Shown one piece after another: positions 35,684 through 44,274 of a stretch of DNA of 64,000 nucleotides; within the stretch, counting starts at the first letter, position 1; the number at the start of each line of letters is the position of its first letter. Under the pieces are notes generated by a model, which did not search any database, was not told the DNA's origin, and was given only the letters and a program-made list of their open reading frames with translations. This DNA is from JAAFHS01 sp046049665 (lineage in GTDB: Bacteria; Pseudomonadota; Alphaproteobacteria; Rhodobacterales; Rhodobacteraceae). Made by a program: the position numbers and the translations under genes. Location: NCBI GenBank assembly GCA_046049665.1, contig JBJOQW010000072.1, positions 1-64,000 of the forward strand. Reading direction: 5' to 3'.

Positions 35684-37643
35684 AAGCATAGCCCAAGGCC
35701 ATTTCGCGGGCCTTTTCATCCGATCCGCCACCCCCGCCATGCCCACCTGCATGGCTGTAAAACAGCGCATCCTTGCCCGCCGCCCGCAGCGCCGCTGCAA
35801 ATCGGCGCGAATGGGATGGATGCACGCGATCATCGCTGTCAGACGTGTCGATCAGTGCGGTCGGGTAGGGGCGCGTGGCGTCCACGTTGTGCAGGGGTGA
35901 ATAGCCAAGCAGCCAGTCGCGCGCGGCGGGATCATCAGGATCGCCGTATTCATCAATCCAGCCACGCCCGGACGGGAACAGATGATAGCGCAGCATGTCC
36001 ATCACCCCGACATTGGCCCAGACCGCTCCAAACCGTTCGGGATAGCGTGTCAGCATCACGCCACACAGCAACCCGCCATTGCTGCCACCATGGCAACCAA
36101 TCTGCGCAGGCGTTGAAATGCCCCGCGCCACCAGATCGGATGCGATTGCCGCGAAATCCTCAAAAGCCTTGTGCCGCCCCGGCCCTTTGGCCGCCGTCCA
36201 CCATGCCGGGCCAAGCTCACCCCCGCCACGGATATGCGCCAAGGCATAGGCCCCGCCCTTTTCCAGCCACAGCTTGCCGGTGATCGCATCGTAGCCTGCA
36301 TCCAGCGAAACCGCGAAACCGCCATAGCCATACAGCATCACAGGCACCGGACCCGTGCCCGCAGGCCGCACAAGGTGATAGGGCACCTCGGTGCCATCAT
36401 CCGACCGCGCCATCAGCAATTCGACCACCATCCCCGCCGCATCAAACCGCGCAGGCTGCGCCAATAATGGGCGATAGCTTATCCCTTCCAGCCCCTTGTC
36501 CAGATTGAACAGCCATGTCCTGCGCGGCGTCAAAAAGCCCGCGCCATGCAGCGAAAGCGTGCCATCGCCTGCATCGGCATTGGCATCAAAGGTGCCCACC
36601 CAAAAGGATTCGATCCCTTCAGGCAGTGGCACTGCTTGTGGTGCTGTGCCATCTTCCAGCCAAAGGGCCATCAAGCGCGGCACAAGGTTTTCCGATTCCG
36701 TCCAGATCAGCCATCCGCGGAACAGAAACACCGATTCCGCATTCACTGCCCGCCGTGGCCCCGGTGTGAACACCGCGCGCGGCGCTTCGCCCAGCCGCCC
36801 CACCACCAGCGTGCCGGTTGCAAATTCGCCATCCGACTGCGCCACATAGGCGAAATGCTCCCCGTCGGTCATGCCGCTGGCATCGGGTGGCGTGGGCAAT
36901 TCCACCGGGCCATCCGGGCCTTGCAGGGTAGAGACGTTCATGTTGATCGCAGGCATGCGCACATGCACCGGGAATACCCGGTCGCCCTGACGCACCAGAT
37001 AGGCAGTGGCCAGCAGATCGTCTTCACTACAGGAAAACACCACCTCGCTGCGCCCATCCCGATGAAGGTGCCGCACCTGCCGGGGCCAGCCAGACCGCGT
37101 CAGCGCGCCTTCACCCGTGCCGCAGGTCCACAGCAGCGTGTCGGCATCCAGCCATTCCGCCGCCCCGCCGCGTTCGGGCGCAATGTCAAATCCGCCCGGC
37201 ACAATCGCCCGCGTGGTCAGGTCAAATTCCACATGCCGCGTCAGGTCTGACCCATCAAGCGACAGGCGCAACAGCACCTTGTGCGGGTCAAACCACGCCG
37301 TTGCCGCCCCTCGCCAATGCCAGACCTGCCCGGTTTGCGCACAGAACGCATCCACGTCAAACATGGTTTGCCATGCAGCATCCGGTGTCGGGGTTTCACC
37401 GCCCGGCAAACACAGCCACAGCCCGCGCGGATTGTCAGGCGTCATGCGAAAGGTAAACAGCCAATCACCCCGGCGCGAGACCGAGGGCAGCGCATCCGGT
37501 GCCTCCATGATCGCGCGCACCGCTGCCACATCCTGCGCGAAGTGACCATCCATCAGGCGCGCTTCGGTGCGGGCGTTTTCGGTGCGAACAAAGGCCGCAA
37601 TGGCCGCTTCGTCATGCTCCAGTTCCAGAAAATCAGACGGCAT
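35658..37643 (-). CDS. Prolyl oligopeptidase family serine peptidase (S9A)
   Basis: 661 residues from the ATG at 37643; the open frame runs 87 codons further upstream but that part overlaps the GAF gene and is arginine/cysteine rich, so it is not coding. An N-terminal beta-propeller is followed by an alpha/beta hydrolase domain with the nucleophile G-G-S-N-G-G-L-L, the acid near D-T-S-D-S-D-D-R-V-H-P and His in S-H-A-G-G-H-G-G-G. It cleaves short proline-containing peptides in the cytosol; no signal peptide. Last gene of an operon with fRMsr and gamma-glutamyltransferase, overlapping fRMsr by 11 nt. Confidence 0.88.
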   Translation of the reverse strand: MPSDFLELEHDEAAIAAFVRTENARTEARLMDGHFAQDVAAVRAIMEAPDALPSVSRRGDWLFTFRMTPDNPRGLWLCLPGGETPTPDAAWQTMFDVDAFCAQTGQVWHWRGAATAWFDPHKVLLRLSLDGSDLTRHVEFDLTTRAIVPGGFDIAPERGGAAEWLDADTLLWTCGTGEGALTRSGWPRQVRHLHRDGRSEVVFSCSEDDLLATAYLVRQGDRVFPVHVRMPAINMNVSTLQGPDGPVELPTPPDASGMTDGEHFAYVAQSDGEFATGTLVVGRLGEAPRAVFTPGPRRAVNAESVFLFRGWLIWTESENLVPRLMALWLEDGTAPQAVPLPEGIESFWVGTFDANADAGDGTLSLHGAGFLTPRRTWLFNLDKGLEGISYRPLLAQPARFDAAGMVVELLMARSDDGTEVPYHLVRPAGTGPVPVMLYGYGGFAVSLDAGYDAITGKLWLEKGGAYALAHIRGGGELGPAWWTAAKGPGRHKAFEDFAAIASDLVARGISTPAQIGCHGGSNGGLLCGVMLTRYPERFGAVWANVGVMDMLRYHLFPSGRGWIDEYGDPDDPAARDWLLGYSPLHNVDATRPYPTALIDTSDSDDRVHPSHSRRFAAALRAAGKDALFYSHAGGHGGGGGSDEKAREMALGYAFMRGALGL

Positions 37644-38088
37644 CGCGGAACACCTCGGCCAGCAGCGGCACCAGCGCCGCCTCATCTGCCGCCGTAAAGG
37701 CAGCAGGCGTATCACTGTCAATGTCCAGCACGCCCAGCAGCACACCTGCACCGTTCCAGACGGGCAGCACCAGTTCTGACCGCGTGCTGGATGCACATGC
37801 GATATGGCCGGGGAACGCATCCACATCCGGCACATTCTGCACCTGGCCCGTGCGTGCCGCCGCCCCGCAGACCCCCCGCGCAAACGGGATGACAAGGCAA
37901 CCATGCCCCCCCTGATAGGGGCCGATCTTCAGCAATTCTGGTGCCACCACCCGGTAAAACCCCGTCCAATCGGCAAAGGGGTGGGCATGGTGCAATTCAC
38001 ACACCACCGTCGCCATCAAAGCCACAGTATCCGTCTCGCCATGCGTGAGGGAAAGGATTGCGGCGCGCAAATCAGCGTAATTCAGCAT
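37633..38088 (-). CDS. msrC: GAF-domain free methionine-(R)-sulfoxide reductase
   Basis: 151 residues, the size of fRMsr/YebR proteins. It reduces free methionine-R-sulfoxide. The diagnostic run C-L-V-I-P-F-A-R-G-V-C-G-A-A, then F-P-G-H-I-A-C, gives the three conserved cysteines, followed by G-V-L-D-I-D-S. Start at the ATG one base after the end of the upstream gamma-glutamyltransferase stop codon; earlier in-frame ATGs lie inside that gene. It overlaps the downstream peptidase gene by 11 nt, so the three genes are tightly coupled. Confidence 0.92.
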   Translation of the reverse strand: MLNYADLRAAILSLTHGETDTVALMATVVCELHHAHPFADWTGFYRVVAPELLKIGPYQGGHGCLVIPFARGVCGAAARTGQVQNVPDVDAFPGHIACASSTRSELVLPVWNGAGVLLGVLDIDSDTPAAFTAADEAALVPLLAEVFRDAV

Positions 38089-38089
38089 G

Positions 38090-39667
38090 TCAGTATCCAA
38101 TCGCGCAGCCATCCTTGCGCGGGTCCGACCCTGCCACAAGCACCCCGTCATCACGCATCACAATGGCTTGCGCCCCGCCCAGCGGCACCTCAGGCGCGCT
38201 GACCATGTGCCCCCTCGCCGCCAGATCAGCCGCCACACCGGGTGCATAGCCGCGTTCCAGCTTGAAGCCATCATTGTCCGGAAAAGACCGTGGCGCATCA
38301 ATTGCCGCCTGCACATCCATGCCGAAATCCACCATGTTCGTCACCAGCCGCGCATGGCCCGCAGGCTGGTAGGCACCGCCCATCACGCCAAAGGGCATCA
38401 TCACGCGCCCACCCTTGGCCAGCATCGCTGGAATGATCGTGTGCATCGGCCGCTTGCCCCCTGCTGCCTCATTCGGGTGGCCCGCCTCCAGCGTGAAACC
38501 CGCCCCCCGGTTCTGAAAGTTGATCCCGAACTTGGCTGAGGCCAGCCCCGACCCGAACCCCCAGAACACCGAATAGATCAAGGATACCGCCATGCGGTCC
38601 TTGTCCACCACGGTGATGTAGATTGTATCCTTGTGAATGGCCTCGGTCAGCGGTGCTGCATCCGGCATTGCCCGCCGCATGTCGATCAGCCCTGCCAGCC
38701 GTGCCGCCGTTTCCGGCGCCAGCATATGTGCCAGCCGCGTCGTATGGTCTGCATCCGCCAGAAACCGGTTGCGCGCATCATAGGCAAGCTTGGAGGCCTC
38801 AGCCTCCAGATGCGCACGGTCTGCGCCGAACGGGTCCATCGCCGACAGATCGAAATGCGACAGGATGTTCAGCAAAAGGATTGCCGTCGCCCCCTGGCCG
38901 TTTGGCGGATGTTCCAGCAGATCATGCCCCTTGTAGCCGCCGCCCACCGGATCACCCCATGTGCAGGCCGTGCTGGCCAGATCATCAGCCGTATGGTAGC
39001 CGCCAAGTGCACGCAGCGATGTGATCATATCATCAGCCACTTCACCCGTGTAAAACCCGTCGCGCCCTTCGGCCGCAATCCGGCGCAACACCTCGGCCTG
39101 CCCCGGCGCGCGGAACATCTGGCCCGCCACGGGTGCCTTGCCATCCAGCAGATAGAACTTGCGCGCATCGCCCTTCAGGTCGGCTGCATCCATTGCCCAG
39201 TCAAAGGCCACGCGCGGGGCCACTGGAACGCCCGCCTCGGCATAGTGAATGGCAGGGACCAGCAGTTGCGCAAGCGGCAGCGCGCCATGGGCCGCGTTCA
39301 GCGTGCAGAAAGCATCAATTGCGCCGGGCAGTGTCACGGCCTCGATCCCGTGGATCGGCACTGCTGACAGACCCTTTGCCCGCATGTCGGCCGCTGACAA
39401 GGCCGCAGGTGCCCGCCCAGACCCGTTCAGCGCCAGCACCTGTTCGCTGCCAGCGGGCTTTACCAGAACAAAGCAGTCACCGCCGATCCCGGTCATTTGC
39501 GGTTCACACAGGCCCAGCAGCACCGCCCCCGCAATCGCCGCATCGGCTGCATTGCCGCCAGCCTGCAGCACATCAATCGCCACCTTGGCGGCCAGCGGGT
39601 GCGACGTGGCGCAAACGCCATTGCTGGCATAAAGCGCCGAACGCCCCGTGGTCTGAAAATCGCGCAT
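38090..39667 (-). CDS. ggt: Gamma-glutamyltransferase family protein
   Basis: 525 residues from an ATG preceded by GGGGGAC. It belongs to the N-terminal nucleophile family that self-cleaves into two subunits; the expected nucleophile threonine is in H-K-D-T-I-Y-I-T-V-V-D-K-D. Other markers are A-G-G-N-A-A-D-A-A-I-A and the glycine-rich G-V-M-G-G-A-Y-Q-P-A-G-H near the C-terminus. No signal peptide is seen, unlike periplasmic GGTs, so it may be the cytosolic hydrolase-like branch. First gene of the GGT, fRMsr, peptidase operon, which together suggests recycling of glutathione or small peptides. Confidence 0.87.
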   Translation of the reverse strand: MRDFQTTGRSALYASNGVCATSHPLAAKVAIDVLQAGGNAADAAIAGAVLLGLCEPQMTGIGGDCFVLVKPAGSEQVLALNGSGRAPAALSAADMRAKGLSAVPIHGIEAVTLPGAIDAFCTLNAAHGALPLAQLLVPAIHYAEAGVPVAPRVAFDWAMDAADLKGDARKFYLLDGKAPVAGQMFRAPGQAEVLRRIAAEGRDGFYTGEVADDMITSLRALGGYHTADDLASTACTWGDPVGGGYKGHDLLEHPPNGQGATAILLLNILSHFDLSAMDPFGADRAHLEAEASKLAYDARNRFLADADHTTRLAHMLAPETAARLAGLIDMRRAMPDAAPLTEAIHKDTIYITVVDKDRMAVSLIYSVFWGFGSGLASAKFGINFQNRGAGFTLEAGHPNEAAGGKRPMHTIIPAMLAKGGRVMMPFGVMGGAYQPAGHARLVTNMVDFGMDVQAAIDAPRSFPDNDGFKLERGYAPGVAADLAARGHMVSAPEVPLGGAQAIVMRDDGVLVAGSDPRKDGCAIGY

Positions 39668-39918
39668 GTTGTCCCCCGGCTGTGCTGTGGCAAAGCTAGT
39701 GCATCGCATGACACAAGGAAACACCGGGACCGTGCTTTGCAGGATAGCCAGTGTCGATTGGGGAAAGATGGGCCTCGGCGCCGCAGGCAGGGTGGGGGCA
39801 AACGCCCACAGCGCCGAGGGAAGCTTTATGCAGCTACAGGTCCGAATATGGGGATGGGTTAAGTGCAAAGTAGGGGGAAAAAATGGCCTGTTTGTGTCAC
39901 AATTTCTGAAGCGGAAAC

Positions 39919-40407
39919 CTAGAGGCCGGCTTGGGCAGATTGTCCCTCAGCCAGCACAAATGTCAGCTCGTTCAGGCTGCCCAGGCGCGCATATCGCAGA
40001 TCGCGTGAAAGGGTACGAATCAAATACCAGCCAAAGCCACCTTCAGGCAATTCTGCACCGTCTTCGTGCTGCGCCAGAACACCCGCCGGCAGGGTTTCGT
40101 CAGGCATGGCGGTGCCACGATCGGTGATCCGGCAGGCTACCTCACCTTCTGATTGCCACAGCGTCAGCGTTATTTCTCCGCAGGTCGTGCCCGCATAGGC
40201 GTGTTCCACAATGTTGTTCATTGCTTCGGCAAGCACCAGTTCTGCCATGCTTTTCGCTTCATCCGACACATCAGACAAAACAGGTCCGTCCATCAGGGCT
40301 GCCAATGCTTCACGCACCGCAACAAAGGTTGCGGGAAAGGCCAGTTGCGCAATCAGGACCCGGCCTCCGGATTCCTGCTGCTGTTGAATGGCTTCAGCCG
40401 GCGTCAC
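39919..40407 (-). CDS. RsbW-like anti-sigma regulatory kinase (HATPase_c)
   Basis: About 162 residues. The GHKL ATPase boxes are visible: L-A-E-A-M-N-N-I-V-E-H-A-Y (N box), I-T-D-R-G-T-A-M-P (G1) and G-G-F-G-W-Y-L-I-R-T-L (G2). Such proteins phosphorylate a STAS antagonist and bind a sigma factor or other partner. The start is uncertain: GTG codons at 40407, 40416 and 40446 are in frame, all overlapping the STAS gene; 40407 is chosen because it leaves the conserved domain intact with the smallest overlap. Confidence 0.8.
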   Translation of the reverse strand: MTPAEAIQQQQESGGRVLIAQLAFPATFVAVREALAALMDGPVLSDVSDEAKSMAELVLAEAMNNIVEHAYAGTTCGEITLTLWQSEGEVACRITDRGTAMPDETLPAGVLAQHEDGAELPEGGFGWYLIRTLSRDLRYARLGSLNELTFVLAEGQSAQAGL

Positions 40408-40729
40408 GCAGGGCACCCGGCACAATGGGATGAATGGCAAAAACACTGTCCATCCGTGTCAGCCGGAACACCTTTTCGACAGCAGGCGTCAGCCCTGCCA
40501 GTTCCAGTTTCCGCATCGGTTGCAACAGCTTCATCACAGCCACCACGGCACCCAATCCGCTGCTGTCAAGAAAGGTCACGCCAGACAGATCAAGCACCAC
40601 ACGCGCGGGACCATCGGATGTAACCTCGCGCATACGTTCCTTGAACTGAATGGCCCCTGCCGCATCAATGCGCGGTTCCAGTACCCGCACGATCAGCATA
40701 TCGCCTGCAACTTCACCGCTTAGATTCAT
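40394..40729 (-). CDS. STAS-domain anti-sigma factor antagonist
   Basis: 111 residues, ATG preceded by GGAGGGTG. A single STAS domain with L-D-L-S-G-V-T-F-L-D-S-S-G-L-G-A; the serine pair is the usual phosphorylation site for the RsbW-type kinase encoded directly downstream. The two genes overlap and form a partner-switching pair. The matching PP2C phosphatase and sigma factor are not in the window. Confidence 0.88.
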   Translation of the reverse strand: MNLSGEVAGDMLIVRVLEPRIDAAGAIQFKERMREVTSDGPARVVLDLSGVTFLDSSGLGAVVAVMKLLQPMRKLELAGLTPAVEKVFRLTRMDSVFAIHPIVPGALRDAG

Positions 40730-40791
40730 CTCACCCTCCGGCCACACCTGCCGCAACGATTAGGCGCCAAGGGTGAACAGATGGTAACGGT

Positions 40792-41118
40792 TCAATTCAT
40801 CTGAAAATGCAACGGATAACGACCGTCTTCAAAATCCCCGAACAGGTCAGGCAGATCGGGATGGTCAACCGGGCCACCGGTTTCATCGGGTACAAGATTC
40901 TGTTCTGACACATAGGCCACATAGAACGACTGATCGTTTTCGGCAAGCAGATGGTAGAAAGGCTGGTTCTTTGACGGACGGCTGTCTTCGGGGATCGCCG
41001 CATACCACTCATCGGTATTGTTGAACTTGGCATCTACATCAAAAACCACGCCACGGAAGGGGTGCTTCCTGTGACGGACAATCTGGCCCAGATGATATTT
41101 TGCCTGTGTCGGCTGCAT
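40792..41118 (-). CDS. hspQ: Heat shock protein HspQ
   Basis: 108 residues, standard length. HspQ (YccV-like) binds hemimethylated DNA in vitro and acts as a specificity enhancer of Lon protease. Typical sequence: Y-H-L-G-Q-I-V-R-H-R-K-H-P-F-R-G-V-V-F-D-V-D, then P-F-Y-H-L-L-A-E-N and Y-V-S-E-Q-N-L. The start was set at the ATG before Q-P-T-Q-A-K; the frame is open further upstream. It is divergent from a lytic transglycosylase gene across 209 nt; I could not identify a clear heat-shock promoter. Confidence 0.93.
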   Translation of the reverse strand: MQPTQAKYHLGQIVRHRKHPFRGVVFDVDAKFNNTDEWYAAIPEDSRPSKNQPFYHLLAENDQSFYVAYVSEQNLVPDETGGPVDHPDLPDLFGDFEDGRYPLHFQMN

Positions 41119-41327
41119 CGCTTTTCGTCCCCCGATTCCCGACAATAAGGCGACAGGGCACAGCTGTCCAGAATCGCTGCTGCGCTGCGGGGAAACAGTC
41201 TGTGGCACCAGCACCTACAGTTGCGAACCGCAGTGATCGCGAATATCTGATCCAACGGGGTCGCATGGCATTTTACACTGCGCAAAATTCCACTAAGATA
41301 GCAAAAAACAAAACGCGCGAGGGGCGA

Positions 41328-41906
41328 ATGAGCAGACTTCTCCGTGCGTCGGTGTTGCTGATGTTCCTTGCGTCTTGCGGGGGTGGCAATTTTTCGGCGC
41401 CGCGAAACCTTGATGATGCCTGTGCGTTGACGCGCGAACGGCCGGAATATTTCCGTGCTATGCAGGCAACGGAACGCAAATGGGGCGTGCCAGTGCATGT
41501 GCTGATGGCCACGATCTATCAGGAATCAAAGTTTATCGGCAATGCGCGCACGCCGCACCGCTTTGCGCTGGGGATCATTCCCTTGGGTCGCCAAAGCAGC
41601 GCCTATGGCTATAGCCAGGCGCTGGATGCGACATGGGAAGAATACCAGGATGCCGAAGGCGGCAGGCGGGCGCGGCGTGACCGGATTTCGGATGCCACGG
41701 ATTTCATGGGCTGGTACATGCACGAATCCACGCAGCGCCTTGGCATTCCAAAGACGGATGCCGAAGGCCAGTATCTGGCCTATCACGAAGGCCGCACGGG
41801 CTATGCCAATCAAAGCTATCTGGCCAAGGGCTGGTTGGTTGAGGTGGCTGCGAGTGTCGCGCAACGGGCCGACAAGTATCAGGCCGAACTGGCCAGCTGC
41901 CGCTGA
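41328..41906 (+). CDS. Lipoprotein lytic transglycosylase-like protein
   Basis: 192 residues, ATG after GAGGGG. A lipobox L-A-S-C at residues 15-18 marks an outer- or inner-membrane lipoprotein. The SLT-like domain has A-T-I-Y-Q-E-S-K-F, where the glutamate is the predicted catalytic acid, and A-Y-G-Y-S-Q-A-L-D. The protein should cleave peptidoglycan glycan strands in the periplasm. It converges with lolA, with only 6 nt between the stops. Confidence 0.85.
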   Translation: MSRLLRASVLLMFLASCGGGNFSAPRNLDDACALTRERPEYFRAMQATERKWGVPVHVLMATIYQESKFIGNARTPHRFALGIIPLGRQSSAYGYSQALDATWEEYQDAEGGRRARRDRISDATDFMGWYMHESTQRLGIPKTDAEGQYLAYHEGRTGYANQSYLAKGWLVEVAASVAQRADKYQAELASCR

Positions 41907-41912
41907 GCTAAC

Positions 41913-42512
41913 CTAGTTGCGCCTGGTGATTTCCGACTGGATCGAAAACAGCGAGGCGGGAAAGCTGCCGCCTTTCTGCATTTCGCCCAGTATGACGGTG
42001 GTTTCCTGACCGCTGTCATCCGTGATCACCCACTGGCGCAACTCGACCGGTCCATCAGTGAACACCATGTCGATGGTGCCATATTCCGGATGTTCGGGAT
42101 CCTGCGCCTTGACGCGCGTTGACGTGCCATCGGCACTATGTGCCACCACCATGCCTGACCGCCCCAGATCAACCGTTTCAGCCAGAATCAGGTTCAGCGG
42201 CGTGCGGGTCAGCGGATACTGCTCTGGCGGCTGGTTGGATTTGCCGTCGAAGATGGCAACAGACCCGGCACTGGCCAGAACGAGGCTGTCATCGGGTGCT
42301 GCATATTCAAACCGCACGCGGCCGGGGCGGCGGATGTAAAGCTTGCCCGTGGAAATGCTGCCATCGGCGTTCACTTGCGTGAAATCAGTTTCCACCGTGG
42401 TCAGCCCGTTCAGGTACTGGCTGATCGTGCCAAGACCGATCTTTTCGGCATAGGCCGGCAGGGGCAGGACGAGTAGGGCGAGCGGGGCCAGAACGGCGCG
42501 ACGAGTAATCAT
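41913..42512 (-). CDS. lolA: Outer-membrane lipoprotein carrier protein LolA
   Basis: 199 residues with a signal peptide ending P-A-Y-A-E. LolA shuttles lipoproteins from LolCDE to the outer membrane through the periplasm. The domain pattern T-T-V-E-T-D-F-T-Q-V-N-A-D-G and R-P-G-R-V-R-F-E-Y is typical. The only good ribosome-binding site (AAGGAGG at 42533-42539) is 20 nt from this ATG but ideally placed for a four-codon leader frame that ends on the lolA start, so translation may be coupled. Confidence 0.92.
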   Translation of the reverse strand: MITRRAVLAPLALLVLPLPAYAEKIGLGTISQYLNGLTTVETDFTQVNADGSISTGKLYIRRPGRVRFEYAAPDDSLVLASAGSVAIFDGKSNQPPEQYPLTRTPLNLILAETVDLGRSGMVVAHSADGTSTRVKAQDPEHPEYGTIDMVFTDGPVELRQWVITDDSGQETTVILGEMQKGGSFPASLFSIQSEITRRN

Positions 42513-42539
42513 GTACGAAACATAATCGCTCGCCTCCTT
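42509..42539 (-). promoter_or_regulatory. Four-codon leader frame M-F-R-T coupled to lolA
   Basis: On the minus strand AAGGAGG (42539-42533) precedes ATG-TTT-CGT-ACA-TGA (42523-42509) by nine bases. Its TGA overlaps the lolA ATG as ATGA. The lolA start itself has no nearby ribosome-binding site. This is seen in the sequence; the coupling function is inferred. Confidence 0.5.
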
Positions 42540-42595
42540 GCTTGCATCCCCCAATCTGTCACAAGGCAGAGAGATGCCGAAACAAATGGACAAGC

Positions 42596-42630
42596 GGGAA
42601 AAAAGCAAAGCCCCGCGCAGTGGCGGGGCC
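42596..42630 (-). terminator. Rho-independent terminator after the PemK-like gene (minus strand)
   Basis: Read on the minus strand: a 7-bp GC stem GCCCCGC / GCGGGGC (42629-42623 and 42616-42610) with a 6-nt loop, followed by TTTGCTTTTTT. It lies between the PemK-like gene and lolA and separates their transcription. Confidence 0.85.
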
Positions 42631-42749
42631 TTACAGCATGGGTCAGAGCTTGCAATCGCCAGTTGGCCCATGGCCCCGGGTGGGGTCTTAATGGGGATGC
42701 ATGAGCAGCGCCCCTGACGCACGCAATATGTTTGCTGCGAGCAAACAAG

Positions 42750-43160
42750 TCAAGGTTTGATCCCCAGTGAATGCAAAACACATGCGCGAATTTGAGCTAT
42801 CATCGCCAGTGAAAGCGTCTCTTTTTGATAGATGCGCCTGCCATCCGCGCCCTTCCCCAAACACAGTAAATCAACGCGGTGAAAGCCTACAGCATTTACC
42901 ATATCGCCCTTTACCCAGCATTCCTTCTTCGTCCAGTAGGCTGGCAAAGCAAACGGGATAGTGATCTTGCAGTGATATGGCATGATCGTTTTTGGGTCTG
43001 TCGTGCTAAGCGGAACAACGGTCACCAGATTCCCCCGCTCGCTGATCGGCGGGGAAATCACGACGGCCAAACGCCTTTTGACCATTTCTGGTTCACGAAA
43101 GCCTTGGTCAAAGTCCACAGTTACAATCGTGCCCATCTTGGGCGCAAATTGAATTGCCAT
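42750..43160 (-). CDS. PemK/MazF-family toxin-like protein
   Basis: 136 residues from the ATG four nt after the stop of the hydroxyacid dehydrogenase; the open frame runs further upstream inside that gene. The PemK/MazF fold is indicated by G-T-I-V-T-V-D-F, K-R-R-L-A-V-V-I-S-P and the later V-V-P-L-S-T-T. MazF proteins are sequence-specific endoribonucleases. No antitoxin gene is adjacent on either side, which is unusual for a functional toxin. It belongs to a longer alphaproteobacterial PemK subgroup opening with P-K-M-G-T-I-V; it may have another role. Confidence 0.8.
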   Translation of the reverse strand: MAIQFAPKMGTIVTVDFDQGFREPEMVKRRLAVVISPPISERGNLVTVVPLSTTDPKTIMPYHCKITIPFALPAYWTKKECWVKGDMVNAVGFHRVDLLCLGKGADGRRIYQKETLSLAMIAQIRACVLHSLGIKP

Positions 43161-43164
43161 CCCC

Positions 43165-44151
43165 TCACAGCATCCCCGGCACCACCTGATCGGGTGGGCG
43201 GTGGCCATCAGCAAAGGTCTTGATGTTGATGATGACCTTTTCGCCCATCTCAATGCGCCCCTCTAACGTCGCACTGCCCATATGCGGCAGCAGCACCACG
43301 TTCGGCAATTCGCGCAGGCGTGGGTTCACATCCGCCCCGCGTTCAAACACATCAAGGCCTGCGCCTGCCAGCCCACCCGCCCGCAGCGCCCGCGTTAACG
43401 CGTTTTCGTCAATTACCTCACCGCGTGAGGTGTTCACGATCACAGCTGACGGTTTCATCAGCTTCAGCCGCCGCGCGTTCATAAGATGAAAGGTTGATGG
43501 CGTATGCGGGCAGTTGATGGACAGGATATCCATCCGCGCCACCATCTGATCCAGACTTTCCCACCATGTCGCTTCCAGTTCCGCCTCTACCTCGGGCCGC
43601 AGGCGTTTGCGGTTGTTGTAATGCACCTGCATCCCGAAGGCCCGCGCGCGCCGCGCCACAGCCTGCCCGATGCGCCCCATGCCAAGTATGCCCAGACGCC
43701 GCCCGCCGATCCGCCCGCCAAGGTTCGCCATGGGTGACCAGCCGGGCCATTCGCCCGATTGCATCAGCGCAAGGCCCTGCGGGATTTGCCGGGTGACCGA
43801 CAGGATCAGCGCCATGACCATGTCAGCCGTGTCTTCCGTGACCACCCCTGGCGTGTTTGACACCAGTATGCCGCGCTGACGGGCTGTGGCCACATCAATA
43901 TGGTCAACGCCTGCACCATAATTGGCGATCAGTTTCAGCCTGTCACCCGCCTGACCGATCATGGCCGCATCAAGCGGATCGCCGATTGTGGGCACCAGAA
44001 CATCCGCCTCGCGCATCGCGCGCGCCAGTTCGTCGCGCGTCATGCGTGTGTCCGGGTCGCGCAAATGCACGTCGAAAAGTTCCTTCATGCGCGTCTCGAC
44101 GGCGTCGGGCAGGCGTCGCGTAACGACAACACTCAAACGTTGTGGGGTCAT
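43165..44151 (-). CDS. D-2-hydroxyacid dehydrogenase (glyoxylate/hydroxypyruvate reductase-like)
   Basis: 328 residues, ATG after AAGGAAAG. NAD(P)-binding motif G-I-L-G-M-G-R-I-G-Q-A-V-A, substrate loop A-N-Y-G-A-G-V-D-H-I-D, N-T-S-R-G-E-V-I-D with the catalytic Arg region, and L-P-H-M-G-S-A-T with the catalytic His. Members reduce glyoxylate or hydroxypyruvate; the exact substrate is not fixed by sequence. Followed after 4 nt by the PemK-like gene, and its start region is antisense-adjacent to the SH3-like gene. Confidence 0.88.
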   Translation of the reverse strand: MTPQRLSVVVTRRLPDAVETRMKELFDVHLRDPDTRMTRDELARAMREADVLVPTIGDPLDAAMIGQAGDRLKLIANYGAGVDHIDVATARQRGILVSNTPGVVTEDTADMVMALILSVTRQIPQGLALMQSGEWPGWSPMANLGGRIGGRRLGILGMGRIGQAVARRARAFGMQVHYNNRKRLRPEVEAELEATWWESLDQMVARMDILSINCPHTPSTFHLMNARRLKLMKPSAVIVNTSRGEVIDENALTRALRAGGLAGAGLDVFERGADVNPRLRELPNVVLLPHMGSATLEGRIEMGEKVIINIKTFADGHRPPDQVVPGML

Positions 44152-44274
44152 GGCGCTTTCCTTGGGCTTTTCTTGACGGGCAACTGATGGCAAGGTGTGC
44201 CGAACAAGGGGGCGACGCAAGCCCCTGCAGAAACGGCCCCAGCGAAAGGGGCCTTGGGGCGGCAGAGGTTTGGC

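Noticed and set aside
37644..37904. Longer N-terminus for the prolyl oligopeptidase
   Set aside because: The extra 87 residues are arginine/cysteine rich and lie inside the fRMsr gene, which is firmly identified.
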